Numbered from the stretch's first letter, positions 1-12,225 are shown. The stretch is DNA of 64,000 nucleotides from Lycium barbarum (GCF_019175385.1 NC_083344.1:57474782-57538781), one strand, 5' to 3'. Notes: generated by a model not told the origin, from the letters alone. Made by a program: numbers and translations.

Positions 1-2825
1 CCGAAGTATCAAATGCATATTTTCAAAACATGAGGAGTGTGTACATAAACATATACCATATCATATCCGACCCCTGCCAAGGGACTCGGCAAACAGAACG
101 TGGCCACCCCCCGAAGCTGGTGCCACCACACATAAGGAGCAGAATAGGGGATAACCCCGTAACATAACATATCATATCAGATGGCCGTATCAGATCATAT
201 CATATCAGAATATGTGTACATGGCACAGCATACTCCATAACCCATGTACATATATACCTGCCCCCTCACATCGAGGCACAGCGAACAATGCAGTGGAATA
301 CGCTTGACAACATATCCTGGCCCGGGCTCAGTGGGGGAAACATTGAGGCATCCACGAATGGAGTAGTGATAAACTAAATGCAATAAAAATACCATATATT
401 TCCAGAGACTCAATGAGGCATATCGGATGACAAATCAAACCAATGAAATCGGACAGAATCATAGTAAGTGTATGTCGTATGTCATAATGAGTTACGGAAG
501 AATAATCCTTTTGGGATCATTTTCATATTCCAAAATAGTTTACCAGACTCGAGGGAATCATTAAAACAATTTTCCTTAGTAGTTAAAAGGATAGTTAAAA
601 CGTTTCATTTTATATTGTTCGAAAATAAGGCAATAGTACACTAAAAGGCAAAGCGGGAATAGTGGGAGACTAAATGAGACACTAAATATCATACCTTTAC
701 AGAGATTCAATAAAGTATTTAGAATAAATATCATGGGTAGTTAAAAGAGTAGTTAAGGTGTTTCCTTCAGAACCGCTTGAAATTAAGTTATAAACACAAA
801 AAGGGTAAAGTCGGAAATAGTGGGCCCACCTCGGGACAACCGAAGCGGTTGGCTCAAATTATGTATATTAAGCTTATGGAGTCACCTACGGAGGTCCTAG
901 GGACATTTCATAACTTTCTAGACAATTTGCGGAAGTTTACACAATTCTTTAACAAAGCATACTTATAGGGTTCAATTCCAGTGAATGAAAAAGGGACAAT
1001 TTGAAACGCGGATTCCGAAAGACAGAATATTTCCCGAGGCTCGAATCCGATCCTAGTACATCTAGGACATGCCAAAAGAAGAATTGGGATAGCTTTACAT
1101 ACCATTTATGCTTTTTACGCCTTTCCAAGTTCACTTCCCGTTTCGTCCAAAATCTACAAATGGTCACATTTACCAAATGTTAACCCTAAGACTTTAGGAC
1201 TTAAATATCAAATCAACACTTTTCTACAGAAATTTGGGCAGCATTTCCCCTATACATATAGCATCCCCGAGAATTCAACTCGGCCAAAACAATCAACAAC
1301 AACCCAATAACAACACTAACAACAACAACAATAACTACAAGACACAATATGGCACAACTAGTTCCCTTTCTAACATAGTGGGATACTTCCATTTCAACTT
1401 CAAATTTCCAAACAAATCTCAAGGGTTTCACATTCATCATTAATCAAGATCATCACAATATAATTTGGAAGCATTTCATATCAATTCCACAAAATATTCA
1501 CAAGATATACACAATATACAAGCTTTCCACCAAAGTCATAATTCCACCAAAACTTCTAATCTTTAACAAACATTTTCATAACATGTTTCTATCTTCCAAC
1601 TTCATCAACAATCATCATAATTTACACCTTACGACTTCATTTCCACAATATCATAAAATCATATTAGAATGACATAACCTTTTACATTCCATTTCAATGC
1701 CAACTTAAATCATATTACCTTCCTTTACATTATAAGGATCACAACAACACAACCAACATATTAAACAAAATTAATTCTTTCCCATTCTAATCTCCATATA
1801 CCACACGGCCAATACCTATATTTCCAACTTCAACCAAATTCATTCAACTTTCATTCTCAATATGAATTCCATCATACTCACAACTAGAATACAACATAAA
1901 TTTAACTCACCATACGTATATAACATACATACACACACGGCTACATGCCAACTTACATACCCACTTTGCAAACTTCCATATTTCCATACTTTCTACTCAT
2001 TTCTACATACTACAACACAAACAAACCTTCATAACATAATAACATGGAATGAATTCTTACCGTTTTCTCCAATCTTCTTCACTTAACCAAAGTGCGGAAA
2101 CGATGAAATGGATGAACCCTCTTCCGAAATAATCATACCACATTGTAGAGGGTACTTGAATTGGTAGGAATACTACAAGAAAACAATTTTTGGAACAAGA
2201 TTTAAGGTACTCAATTTCCATGGGTCTTGGCCGAAATGGCCCTTTGTTTTTTGTTCTTCATCTTTTGTGTTTCTTGAAAATTCTAATGGATAAAGTGATA
2301 ATATATGGTCCCTTTCATCTATTTTAACACATGGAAAAATTCATTAATTTTTTTGTGGGTTTGGGCCATGGATTTGGCCGGCCACCCTCTTAAACTTGGG
2401 CCTCATTTTTTTTTCTTTTCATTTTTCTTGGGCCAAACCGGTTGGTCCCGAGTTGGGCATAGCCCACTGACCTTTCGACCTTAAAACGTTCATATCTCCT
2501 TGTACCAACTTCACCTAGGAACCCACGACCTATGGTTGGAAAGCTAATTCAATTATCTATAACTTCTATCTCTTGGTATTTTTCCAAATTCCAAACTTAT
2601 AATACCGTTTTTGCCCCTCCAAGTCAGGTCACCCGGAAAAGTTTTCTTAAAAATATTCGTTTGGAGGGCTTCCACTTTGATTTGGCCCAAGGGTCCTTCA
2701 TGAGTTGTGTTTAACTTTACATATGTGATTCATATAGCTTTTCACATGTTCCAAAAAAAATCTTGACATGTGGGCCCCACCTCAACTTACAAATAATCCG
2801 TCGTTCAAAAATACGGGATATAACA
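1..2825 (-). mobile_element. LTR S4, 5' part (left end outside window)
   Basis: Read on the - strand this starts at 2825 with TGTTATATCCCGTATTTT and runs out of the window at position 1. It matches the LTR of R8 block by block: the ACTCGG-containing repeat zone (about 60-330), the splice-donor-like block (about 1093-1110), the primer-like block ending GGTAAATGTGACC (about 1155) and the GGGGAAATGCTGCCC core (about 1232-1250). The next 5 bases (AGCTA, 2826-2830) are the candidate right target-site duplication. Whether it is a solo LTR or part of a full element cannot be told, because its 3' end is not in the window. The small ORFs inside have no support. Confidence 0.8.
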
Positions 2826-2927
2826 AGCTATGTGGCTCACCTAGATGTGAATGTGAGTGTACGATAAGAGGTGCCCAGGTGGGTTAGCACCGGGTGCCCG
2901 TCATGGCCCTCCGGTCGGGTCGTGACA
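2826..2927 (+). mobile_element. LTR S3, 3'-terminal 102 bp
   Basis: The sequence ends GGGTCGTGACA and is the near-exact reverse complement of the first ~100 bp of solo LTR R3 (13794-13890), including the GCACCGGGTGC hairpin. It is therefore the U5 end of a + strand LTR whose remainder was displaced by insertion of S4. The 5 bases after it (TCATT, 2928-2932) would be the TSD; the partner copy lies left of the window. It sits immediately in front of, and interrupts, the protease gene of S2. Confidence 0.75.
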
Positions 2928-3286
2928 TCATTGATAATGAGAGCCATGTTAATGTTGTTTCTGAAGAGATGATTTCTAAACTTGGCTTGTCAACAAAACA
3001 TCATCCATATCCTTACAGCATCAAATTTGAGAATGGTGATGGCTTAGAGGTAACTCGTCAACGCCTAGTTTCTTTTTCTATTGGAAAAATATATAAAGAT
3101 CTTATTTGGTGTGATGTAACAAATATGGATGCTTGCCACTTATTACTTGGAAGACCATGGGTGTATGAAAGGTGTGCTAACTATGATGAATATCGTAATA
3201 CCTATTCTTTTACAAAGGATGGACGAAAAATTAAGTTGGTTCCCTTAAATCCAGAAGATGTTGCTAAAAACTCCCAAGTATGTTGA
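2928..3286 (+). pseudogene. Ty3/gypsy aspartic protease fragment (element S2)
   Basis: An open frame to a stop at 3284-3286 reads like the retropepsin region of a plant gypsy polyprotein: IDNESHVNVVSEEM followed by MDACHLLLGRPWVYE, the usual flap and C-terminal LLGRPW signature of gypsy proteases. The active-site position that is normally D-(S/T/G)-G-(S/A) reads D-N-E-S here, so the enzyme should be inactive. The upstream gag part is missing because S3 inserted just before the active site. No RT, RNase H or integrase follows. The LLGRPW type differs from the R8 lineage, so this is a separate and older gypsy lineage. Confidence 0.75.
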
Positions 3287-4098
3287 TTCTTTTGTGACCA
3301 ATTTACAAATCATTGGTCCAATAAATATGGAACAGCAAAAGGAGGAGGATAATGCATTAGATCAGCAAATCTTTGATTTGCCACCAAAATTTGATGAGGA
3401 TCCATTAGAGCATCCAACCATTTGTGAGATTGAGTTTCCACCATTAAGAGATTTTAAAAAGAATACAGATTTTGTTTCTTACTCCACTCCAACCAAAGCA
3501 TTGTATTGCATAGGACCAATAGTCTATGATGATTTGGAAGCGAAAGAGAATGAGCTGTTGAAAAGGAAGTGTATGAATGAGAGTTTAATTTACGATCTAG
3601 TTCGAGCAAGAATTATTCCTCAAAAGCTTGATCTTTGCAAGAAAGTGTAAATTTAATATCTCTCAATTTCATTGAGGTAAATGGATATAATCATGTCAAA
3701 TATGAGAGCAGAAAAATCATCGAGGAGTTCTTAAGAAGACATGAATTGATCTCCAACCTTGATCCAAAGGTACATGAATTTAATTTATTTGAAGGTTTTC
3801 ATGGCACAACTCAGATGTTGCATGCAAACACCACAAAGACATGGGAGTGTTCAAGTTTTATGATCATGGCTTAAATATTGAAGATGATATGTTTGAGAAA
3901 TCATGGTATAAAGTTACTATCGAGAAAGTGGGATGTAGTTCGGCCACATGCAAAGCTTTCTTACATCACGATGAAGCCCTATGACAAGCTAGAAAAATGC
4001 AACATAGAGCCTGGTGAGTATGGGTTGTACCCAATTTTTTTTGTTGCTAATCTTACGTCATTTATGGAGCCTTTAGACTCGAGGACGAGTCTTTCTCA
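3287..4098 (+). pseudogene. S2 internal remnant of unknown coding content
   Basis: Between the protease fragment and the 3' LTR there are three overlapping open stretches (3258-3650, 3635-3874, 3878-4123) in two frames. The first (about 130 residues) contains QQIFDLPPKFDEDPLEHP and LYCIGPIVYDDLEAKENELL; I do not recognise it as RT or integrase. The last ends LDSRTSLSQQRESDE, which resembles the conserved C-terminus of plant gypsy polyproteins (D-(S/L)-R-T-(N/S) just before the polypurine tract). About 3 kb of pol normally expected here is absent, so S2 was non-autonomous or has an internal deletion. Confidence 0.45.
4075..4092 (+). other. Pre-PPT hairpin of S2 (AGGA loop)
   Basis: AGACTCG, loop AGGA, CGAGTCT: a perfect 7-bp stem, 7 bases before the polypurine tract and inside the codons for the D-S-R-T motif. 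The same position in R8, R6, R5 and V carries a hairpin with the same AGGA loop but a different stem. Confidence 0.7.
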
Positions 4099-4099
4099 A

Positions 4100-4110
4100 C
4101 AAAGGGAGAG
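4100..4110 (+). promoter_or_regulatory. Polypurine tract of S2
   Basis: CAAAGGGAGAG directly precedes the LTR start TGATGAAAG. This is the expected plus-strand DNA priming site. Confidence 0.65.
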
Positions 4111-4970
4111 TGATGAAAGATGAAAAATACCAAGAAATCCAAGAAAACCAAGAAACACAAGATTGAAATTCAAGAAAAAGAAAAGTCCAAGAAGCTCAAG
4201 TTTGAAGATTATTTCCAATTCTTGTTTCTCTAATCCTTTTCTAAATAGGTTTCTTGTTTCTTGATTTATATTTTAGTAGGATTTAATTTCTTATCATTAG
4301 TAGGACTTTTATCCTAGTTCTAGTAGTATTCATTTTTCTTTATTCTGTTCCTATTCAGTTTTCTTTATTCTGTTCCTTGTAGAATAAGGATTTTACTTTC
4401 CTTGTTTTTAGTTATTTCCTTTCTAGAGTAGAATAGGAATTTGTAGTCATAAAAGAAGAGACCATAGGCCTATATAAAGGGTTCTCATGACTTGTAAATA
4501 TAGAATTCACGTTTTTAGCGTAAACCTAAATTTTGCAATAGAGATATTTTCTCTATTTCTTGTTCTTTAACCTTATTTTTGGTTCCAAGCAAGGTGGTGA
4601 TAGTCTTTATCTGGTTTTCAATAGCGTGTTGTGTTTCTTTATCACGTAAGTTGATTTCAAGTGGTGACTTAGGAACTTTGTTGGTTCTTCATCATTCAAG
4701 AACACGTTTCTTGAAAACAATTTCGTTTTATTTCATACCCAGAACCCTAATTTTCTTTCTATCGTTGTACCCTCAATATTTACTTGTTTTAAACGATTCA
4801 AGAGCCATTTTTATAGTTCAAATCGTCATCTTTCTCCTCGTCTTGAAATCACATAATTCCGAGGAGCATAGCCCGATTTACATCCGTTTCTTGAATTCTG
4901 CCCATCAATCGCTTAAAGAACAAGGTCCTGGTCGATTTGTTCTTTGTTAACTCAAAGAATCACATCAACA
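4111..4970 (+). mobile_element. 3' LTR of S2 (about 860 bp)
   Basis: It starts TGATGAAAG after the polypurine tract and ends ATCACATCAACA at 4970, followed by TGGCT (4971-4975) as candidate TSD. A TATATAAAG box lies near its middle and a T-rich stretch follows. It shares no blocks with the 2-3 kb LTRs of the other elements, in line with a different gypsy lineage. The 5' LTR of S2 is not in the window. The 123-residue ORF at 4579-4950 is not supported. Confidence 0.7.
4471..4478 (+). promoter_or_regulatory. TATA box in S2 LTR
   Basis: TATATAAA preceded by GGCC and followed by GGGTTCTCATGACTTG; it is the only good TATA motif in this LTR and lies 360 bp from its start. Confidence 0.55.
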
Positions 4971-5524
4971 TGGCTAACTCATAATACCACAAACTGAAGA
5001 GACACAAGTTCCATCGAACATATGCACCTCTATATAAACATCATCAACTATGCCCGTATATACAAGCCGATAAGGCTGCCGAAAATGATATACAAAAATA
5101 TGAACCTGTAAGGTTATGGAGCATCTAACTATATACATCTGTCTACGAGCCTCTACAAAGAGTGCGTAGCATCATAAAGATGGGACAGGACCCCGCCATG
5201 CCTAAGTATGTACACAAAAGAATAGTACCAACTAACTGCAGCTCCGGATCAAATGCAGCACTTCTATGCAATCACTGATGAGGCAGCCTAAGGGTCTGGT
5301 CCGTCTCCTTATCTACCTGCAGGCATGAACGCAGCGTCCAAAAACAAAAAGGACGTCAATACGAATAATGTACTGAGTATGTAAGGCATGAATAACAGCA
5401 ATGAAATAATGCGAAAAACACGATATGAAAAGTTCAAATTATACCTTAGAGGGCGGCTGTCATGCATACTTAATCTTTCTCTAAACACAATGTTATCAGA
5501 CATACATACATACATAATAATACC

Positions 5525-5680
5525 GTACCCGGCCATATAGGCTCAGTGGCCCCGTACCCGGCCATAACAAGGCTCGGTGTTCCCCCATACCCTGCCATAA
5601 CAAGGCTTAGTGTTATTCGTACCCAACTGCAGTGGTGTGCACAATATGTGTCGTACCCAACCGACTATAGCGCGACTCGG
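5525..5680 (-). repeat. Degenerate hairpin repeats in S1 LTR
   Basis: Four to five degenerate copies of a unit of the form GTACCCGGCC ... GGCTCGGTGT. Each unit has a GC-rich inverted repeat. Homologous units occur at the same LTR position in T2, R3, R4, R5, R7, U and V. Confidence 0.65.
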
Positions 5681-6691
5681 TGTGAGAAAATACATACATA
5701 ATACACATAAATCATGAATGAGAGTCCAAGGGAAACTTTACAACTCCATTGGAGTAACACAAAGTTGGTGAACCTTCGATTACCATTATGGAATCGTCAT
5801 TATCATTATACCTTCTCATTAAGGTCAACTATCATAAAATGAGACCAACAACGAAGAACAAGATCAATAGGATCATGAGAGCATCAATAACTATAAGCTT
5901 TAGCACTTCTAGGAATAGGGTCATTATGGAAGACCTTATGAATATCATGTATAGGTTCGCGACAATGGAATCATGCCTTAAGAAAGAAAGGATTTAGCCT
6001 TAACATACCTTTACGTCTCCTTAATTACTTAACGTTCTCTTCCCAAGCCCGAAAATCTACATTCAAGAGGATTCATACTAAGGTTAAGTCTTGAAAGCAC
6101 TCTTAAGTTCAAACTAGAGTAATTAGCGAGCTAACGGAATTTGGGCAGCACTTCCCCTATTTTATCAACTTCCACCAAACTCCAAAACAGCTCCCAAACA
6201 TCAATAATAACATCAACATTAACATAATCAAGGAATTATATTCAATTTAATCCAAAATCCCCTTTCAAGTTCACCTCATGGCCATCAACTTCAATTCAAC
6301 ACTTTATGACTTCTCTTCTATGATTCTTTCCTCTCTAAGACTTTTGCTAAACCTTTAAACCAACTCAATCATAATAATAAGATAGATAGCATACCTTATA
6401 ATAGAAGAATTTCACCTTACTCAACTCCTTCCAAGATCAAGTTCATCACAACCTTGAAGAGAAACAAGAACAATCATCTTCCATGGATTTATCTTGAGGT
6501 TTTGATGTTTGATCTTCTCTCTTGATGGTATGGAAAGTTTTGGAATATTGTGGAACCTTCGAGAACTCTCAAGAATCCCCTTATAATATGGGGAAATAAG
6601 TGTGGGAGGTGGATATGAAAATGGGATGTTTTGGGACTTAAAAAAGGTGTTAAATTCGCCCCCCCCCCACCACCCGACATCAATTTGCAGT

Positions 6692-6711
6692 GGAGATGCG
6701 GCTGCATCTCC
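6692..6711. other. Palindrome in S1 U3
   Basis: GGAGATGC, loop GGCT, GCATCTCC: a perfect 8-bp inverted repeat at the place where T1 and R3 have their ATACGG/CCGTAT palindromes. Confidence 0.5.
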
Positions 6712-7142
6712 CTTCCTTTCCTTGGGGAGCATGTTGGGCAGTGAGGGCTTCCAATTTGGTGAGTTTGCATAGCAAACTGGTCCACAAACTCCAATTTTGG
6801 GGAAAATGCATTATTTTCGATTCGTTTGATCTCCAATCCTTATGGAACCTTCTTGGCACTTGTATAAAACTTCATTAACCATCTAAGGGGACCTATAGCT
6901 CCCTATCAAGGTAATTCTAAGCAATGTATAACTCAAATAACACGAAATCTCCCCAAAACATCACTCAAGTTTCTAATCCATCAACGAACTTACTTCCACC
7001 AATTCATTTCACTCCGAAACCTTAAGGTACATACTTACAATTATTAAAAACCCTATTTAAGCTTGAAAGGGATTCATGCACACTTTAGGCTTTCGTTAGT
7101 TTACTTATAATGCAAACGTCGCAAAATTTCCACGATGTAACG

Positions 7143-7222
7143 TGATTTCTTCTTCCACTAATCACTACCTTGAATTTAACCTAGACCTTGGGTTCTAACA
7201 CACATTCTGATATTTTCAAACT
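7143..7222 (-). mobile_element. Short remnant between S1 and T1, probably R2 internal DNA
   Basis: 80 bp between the end of LTR S1 and the start of LTR T1, with no recognisable motif. Its last five bases (AAACT) nearly match the five after T1 (AATCT), so it would be continuous with 12571 onward before T1 inserted. Confidence 0.35.
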
Positions 7223-8258
7223 TGTCACGACCCGACTCGTGGGCCATGACAGGTACCCGAAGCTGACTACCGAGCACCACTTATCATGCTGACTATCATA
7301 CTCAACTGGGCATATATCATTCTTATCACAAACTTATCATGAACCGATCTCCAAATACCTCCCAAACATATACATAAGCATGGGCCCATAAGGCTACAAA
7401 AATGTTATGCAAAATACAGTGAAGAGGTCACATGACAACTATAACCCACATACAGGTATCTAAGAGCCTCTAACTGGAATACTGGAATCATAAGTACGGG
7501 ACAGGACCCCGCTATGCCCCAATATTTACACAAAAGAATATACCAAGAAATGACGACTCCGGAGTAGTGGAGTGCTCCTGTAAATCTACTGAAAAAGCTC
7601 CTAGGTGTCTGCACCGTCTCCCTGTCTACCTGTGGGCATGAACACAGCGTCCATAAAGAGAAGGACGTCAGTACTGTCACACCCTAACCTTACTAGGGTG
7701 TGGGCACCCGACCCCTATTCGGAGCCGAGCGAACCCGCTGACTCATATTACATACATAACCTTTTTGGACTTCTAAATCAAATAAACATGAAATACATAG
7801 TAAGGCTTTCGGAAACTTTCTTTCTATCGCTCTCAAATCCAACAAAATCTGCAATCATATAGACTTTATAACATAACACAAAATGACACATCGGCTGATG
7901 GAGCCGCTTACAGAACTGACATTCTATACCCACAACGCTGTCTGCAAAGTCTCTAACATTAATCAGAAATCATAGCACATATACTCTGACTCGGCAGCAC
8001 TCCAGGAGCAAGTGGAGATTGCCAACGCTGCTGGAACACCTTCTATATTGGCTTCTACTCATCTGGGTGTACCTGCGCGGCATAAAACGCAGCCCCCGAA
8101 AAAAGGGGGTCAGTACGGAAAATGTACTGAGCATGTAAGGCAAGAATCACAGTAAAAGAATCATAACTGACATAAGGGGTGCAGAAACATATACAATGTC
8201 CAGAATACCAAAACTCTTGCCTTTAAAACATTAATCATGCATATTATTGTCACATAGC

Positions 8259-8648
8259 GTACCCGGCCCGTTATGGGACTCGGTGGATAAAATCATGTCA
8301 TCATACTTTCATATCATCATGCATGCATATACATATACATATATATACCGTACCCGGCCCTCTAGTGAGGGACTCGGTGAATGAAGTCATGCTGTACCCG
8401 GCCCATTAAGGGACTCGGTGGACAGAATCATGCATATGAACATCATATATCATATACATACCGTACCCGGCCCTCTAGTGAGGGACTCAGTGAATCAAAT
8501 CATCATATGCCCCCGTGGCCACCATAACATATCATCATCTCATCAGATCATCATATATATATATACCGTACCCGGCCCTCTAGTGAGGGACTCGGTGAAC
8601 AATGCAGTGGAGTGCGCACGATAACATACCCGGCCCGGGACTCGGTGA
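8259..8648 (-). repeat. Expanded CCGGCC/ACTCGG hairpin repeats in T2
   Basis: Six units of the type GTACCCGGCCC ... GGGACTCGGTG at about 8259, 8348, 8392, 8461, 8568 and 8625, separated by ATCATAT-rich spacers. Each unit can fold on itself (CCG-GCCC with GGG-CTCGG). Spacing is irregular. Confidence 0.7.
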
Positions 8649-10327
8649 AAGACATATTGAGGCGTGCACGAGCAGAGTAGTGAGAAACTATATGCATATA
8701 AATCAAGACTTGATAGATAATTATACTTACCGACACCTAAAGGCTCAGAAACAAGTTTCGGGTCAATCCGACTTAGTATAAGAAAGTTATGAGCGTTTGA
8801 AGTACAGAACCTTCTACGGACGTTTCAGAAGCCATTTTTGAAAAATCAAAGCAACAATCATATCAAGTACCTTTCGGGTATCGTTATGGATCAAATCAAA
8901 TAGAGCTTTGGAACCATATGTACGTATCAAAATACATCAAAGACTCAATGGAATAATCGAACGTGCTAGCATTTGAAAATCAAAAGTTTAGTCATATCGA
9001 TCTTTCGAATGCCATTCGGAAACATATCAAATAGAACTTCGGACATCATGGATACGCATCAAAACCATATGAAATAGCTTATGGAAGTCAAGAATATTAG
9101 CCATCCTAGTGGCTCTAAGAATAGGAGTTTCTTTGGAATCATATACATATCGTTTGTTCGTTTCACAAAGATCATGCCAAAAGAAAGAAAGGGTAAGCCT
9201 TACATACTTGTTTGACATCCTATTGGCTATGCTTATTTATCCAAGCTTGCTAGTCTACATTCAAAATAATTCACATAATCATTAGATTCGTCGTCATACA
9301 CTTGCCTTAGTCTTTCAAATAAATTCATTTATAATCTGCCGAAATTTCGGCAGCATTTCCCCTGTAAATACACCATCCCCGAGAATCTAACTCGGCCAAT
9401 TTATTAACAACAATCCGAGAATTCAACTCGGCCAAATTATCAACAACAATACAAACAATTATATCTCCAACTTCAACAATTATTTCAAATGCCTTCTAAC
9501 ACTAGCAATTCTTTCTACTCAATTTGACGACATTTCGTTTTTATTCAACTCAATCACATATATTCAAACTAACACCAATGATCCCACATTCAAGTATTTA
9601 TCCGAAATCATTCTAACATAATTCAAGAATACTTCAAATAATTCACATAACATTCACAACAACCCAATCAACATACTACTTCACCCGAAACCTTCCAAAT
9701 TCCACAAGAACACTAACAACACATTTCCTTTCTTCCAAATTCATAAACTACACCAACAATCTATACTTTAGCAATATCATTCATACAAATGTAAGAAACC
9801 ATACTAGTGTCACATTAACTCATTCAATAATCCCATAACAACTACAAATTCATTTCAAGTCATCAAACCTTCATTCTCTTCATGAAATCCACAACAACAA
9901 CAATCAAACTACTAAATAAAATTCAATTCATCACATCCTACCATCATCACTCTTATTCGGCCATAGCATACACATACCTATTTCATGAATTTCATGAATT
10001 TCTCAATACTACAACATGCATAAATCATTCCTAACACAAGTAAAAGAGGATTGAACACATACCTTTCTCCACACATCTTCTTCCTCGGCTAGAGTCCACA
10101 ACTCGCACAACAAATACTTTGCTCACTCCAACAATTACTCCATGTTAAAGAGGACCTTCCAATTAGTTGGAATACTAGAAGAAATAATTTGTTTTTTGAT
10201 CAATTTCCCATGGCTCAATTTTAGGAGCCATGGCCGAATGGCTTCCCTTATGTTTCTTCTCCAAGTTTTTTCATCTTCCTAAAAGATGAAGATAAATATG
10301 TCTTATTTATTTTTTCCACCATTTATC

Positions 10328-10351
10328 TATATATATATATATATATATATT
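10328..10351. repeat. TA microsatellite
   Basis: An uninterrupted TA dinucleotide run in the U3 part of T2, where a TATA box would be expected. Confidence 0.9.
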
Positions 10352-12104
10352 TAAGCCCCTCAAGTAAGAATATGGACACATGGCCATGGGGGGCCTACAC
10401 TAGAACCACACTGCCAACTTGGCCCCTTTCAAGAACTTTCTTGATCTTTTTTGTGAAATTCCCATTTTGCCCCTAGCCTTCCTCAATATTACCATGAACC
10501 TCTTTGCGAATTTCTCTTTTTACCCTTAGCCTTTCTCAATATTTCCACATCAATAATTTTCATAAGCAACTTGTGTACTAAACAAGATCAAAATATGGCC
10601 TTGCCTTTAACTTCTGGAAATTATCTTGAATTACCCGAATGTACAAAATACGGGCTATAACAAGTACGAACAATGTACTGAGTATGTAAGGCATGTACAA
10701 CAGCATAATAAAGACATAAGGGACATAAATCTAGGAGCAAACCTGTAACTGAATGCCTCTTAAGGTGGAGTCATGCATGCTAACTTTTATAATAAAAACA
10801 ATATCATATCATACATATATAAGTTGCCCGACCATATAGGTACGGTGTGATCATCATTAGCCTGCGTCCAGGCCTCTCGCGTCTGGGGTATAAGCTGCCC
10901 ACTGCAGTAGTGTGTCTGCCCGGCCATGTAGGCTCGGTGTGAATCATACACAAAAAATAACATAAGCATGCATGAGAGCCCAAGTGAAAACTACAGCTCT
11001 ATCGGAGTGACGTAAGGTCGGTGATCTCCGATTACGTTATGGAATAGTCATGATCGTCATGTCTCACCCTGAAGGGATTAGTAACATGAGGTGAGACTAA
11101 CAACAAGAGGCAACATCAATGAAATCATAAAGATGAGAATATCGGGCTCATCATAGCATCATTATCATCATCATTATCACGGAGCATATCTCATCTCTAT
11201 CTCATAAGAAGTCCTTAAGAACCTTTAACCTTCATCTTTTAGGATGTAAGAAGATCATGGGAATATAAAAAGTAATCACAAAAATAAGAGTCATGCCTTT
11301 GAAAGAAGGGGGCTAGCCTTATATACCTTTACGCCTTTCTAACGTTATCGCCTAAACGCTTCCCTCCAACGTTCACGATTCTACATTCAAGAGAATTCTT
11401 ACTAAGGTTAGATAACCAGAAACATGATTTAGGTCTCATTATCACAATAGGAGCTAACAAAATTTGGGCAACATTTCCTTTGTTTCTACCACTACTTCCA
11501 TATAATAAACAACACCCACAATATCATAATCAATAAACCTCTTCGAGTTTAGCATTATTCAATTCTCACAATTTCCCTTCAAAAGTATCCATAACCATAA
11601 TTAAAACACAACGCCATATTTATTAACATATAATGCTTCTTCAACATTCTTAACATCATTCATAACAAGATTACACTCATAACATGTCAAGAACTATGAT
11701 TCAAGTCAAGTTGCTATTCAAGAATACCATTATTTTCACATTTGAGCTTCATATTCTACTTTCCTCCTCAATCCAAGTCTTTCAACCACTCAATATTCTT
11801 AATAACATGAAATTATCATAAAACTCACCTTTGATGATGTAGGAATGAGCTTTGGATGAAAATACTTCACTTGGAGAAAACCCCCCACTTCAATTTCAAA
11901 GGAATTTCTAGGTTCCCTTAACCCTAGTTAGCATCCTTGCACTTGACCCCACTAATTTTTGGTGTTTGATCTTTGATCTCCCTTGAATTTGTGTTAATAA
12001 GGTGTATAGAGTGTTCTAGAGGTTTCAAGAAGTGTGGAGGAAATGAGAAATGAAAATAATAACTTGGGGACTTATATTTCTAAAAAGACACAAGGCTGCT
12101 CGTC

Positions 12105-12225
12105 ATGAATTATACAGACTCTTATACGGTCCGTACAAGTGACCGTATAATGCTTCCAGTGATCACCCCTCACTATAACTATTATACGGACCATTATACG
12201 GACCGTATAATGGGTCGTACAACTC
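12105..12225. repeat. Cluster of ATACGG/CCGTAT palindromes in T1 U3
   Basis: The motif TTATACGG and its complement CCGTATAA occur at least five times in 120 bp, partly as direct palindromes (TTATACGGTCCGTA; ATACGGACCGTATAA). A related cluster lies in R3 at 49620-49795. Confidence 0.7.

Larger units (their letters stand above)
4971..7142 (-). mobile_element. LTR S1, lacking its 3'-terminal ~100 bp
   Basis: It aligns with R3 and T1 (same subfamily): U5 hairpin module at about 5320-5385, repeat zone 5525-5680, donor-like block at 5996-6015, core block at about 6139-6160, U3 block at about 6823-6890. Its right end reads ACGATGTAACG, so the expected terminal CA is CG. The missing 3' terminus corresponds to the part in front of the S2 insertion. 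It probably lies in the R2 internal region together with T1 and R3, which is inferred from order only. Confidence 0.7.
7675..10662 (-). mobile_element. Solo LTR T2 (2988 bp)
   Basis: It runs from TGTTATAGCCCGTATTTTG on the - strand at 10662 to TGACA at 7675 and is flanked by a perfect TSD, AGTAC (7670-7674 and 10663-10667). It contains the U5 hairpin module (about 8070-8140), an expanded hairpin-repeat zone (8259-8648), a donor-like block (about 9197), the core block with CCGAAATTTCGGCAGCATTTCC (about 9340) and a TA microsatellite in U3. It has no internal region, hence a solo LTR. Confidence 0.9.
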
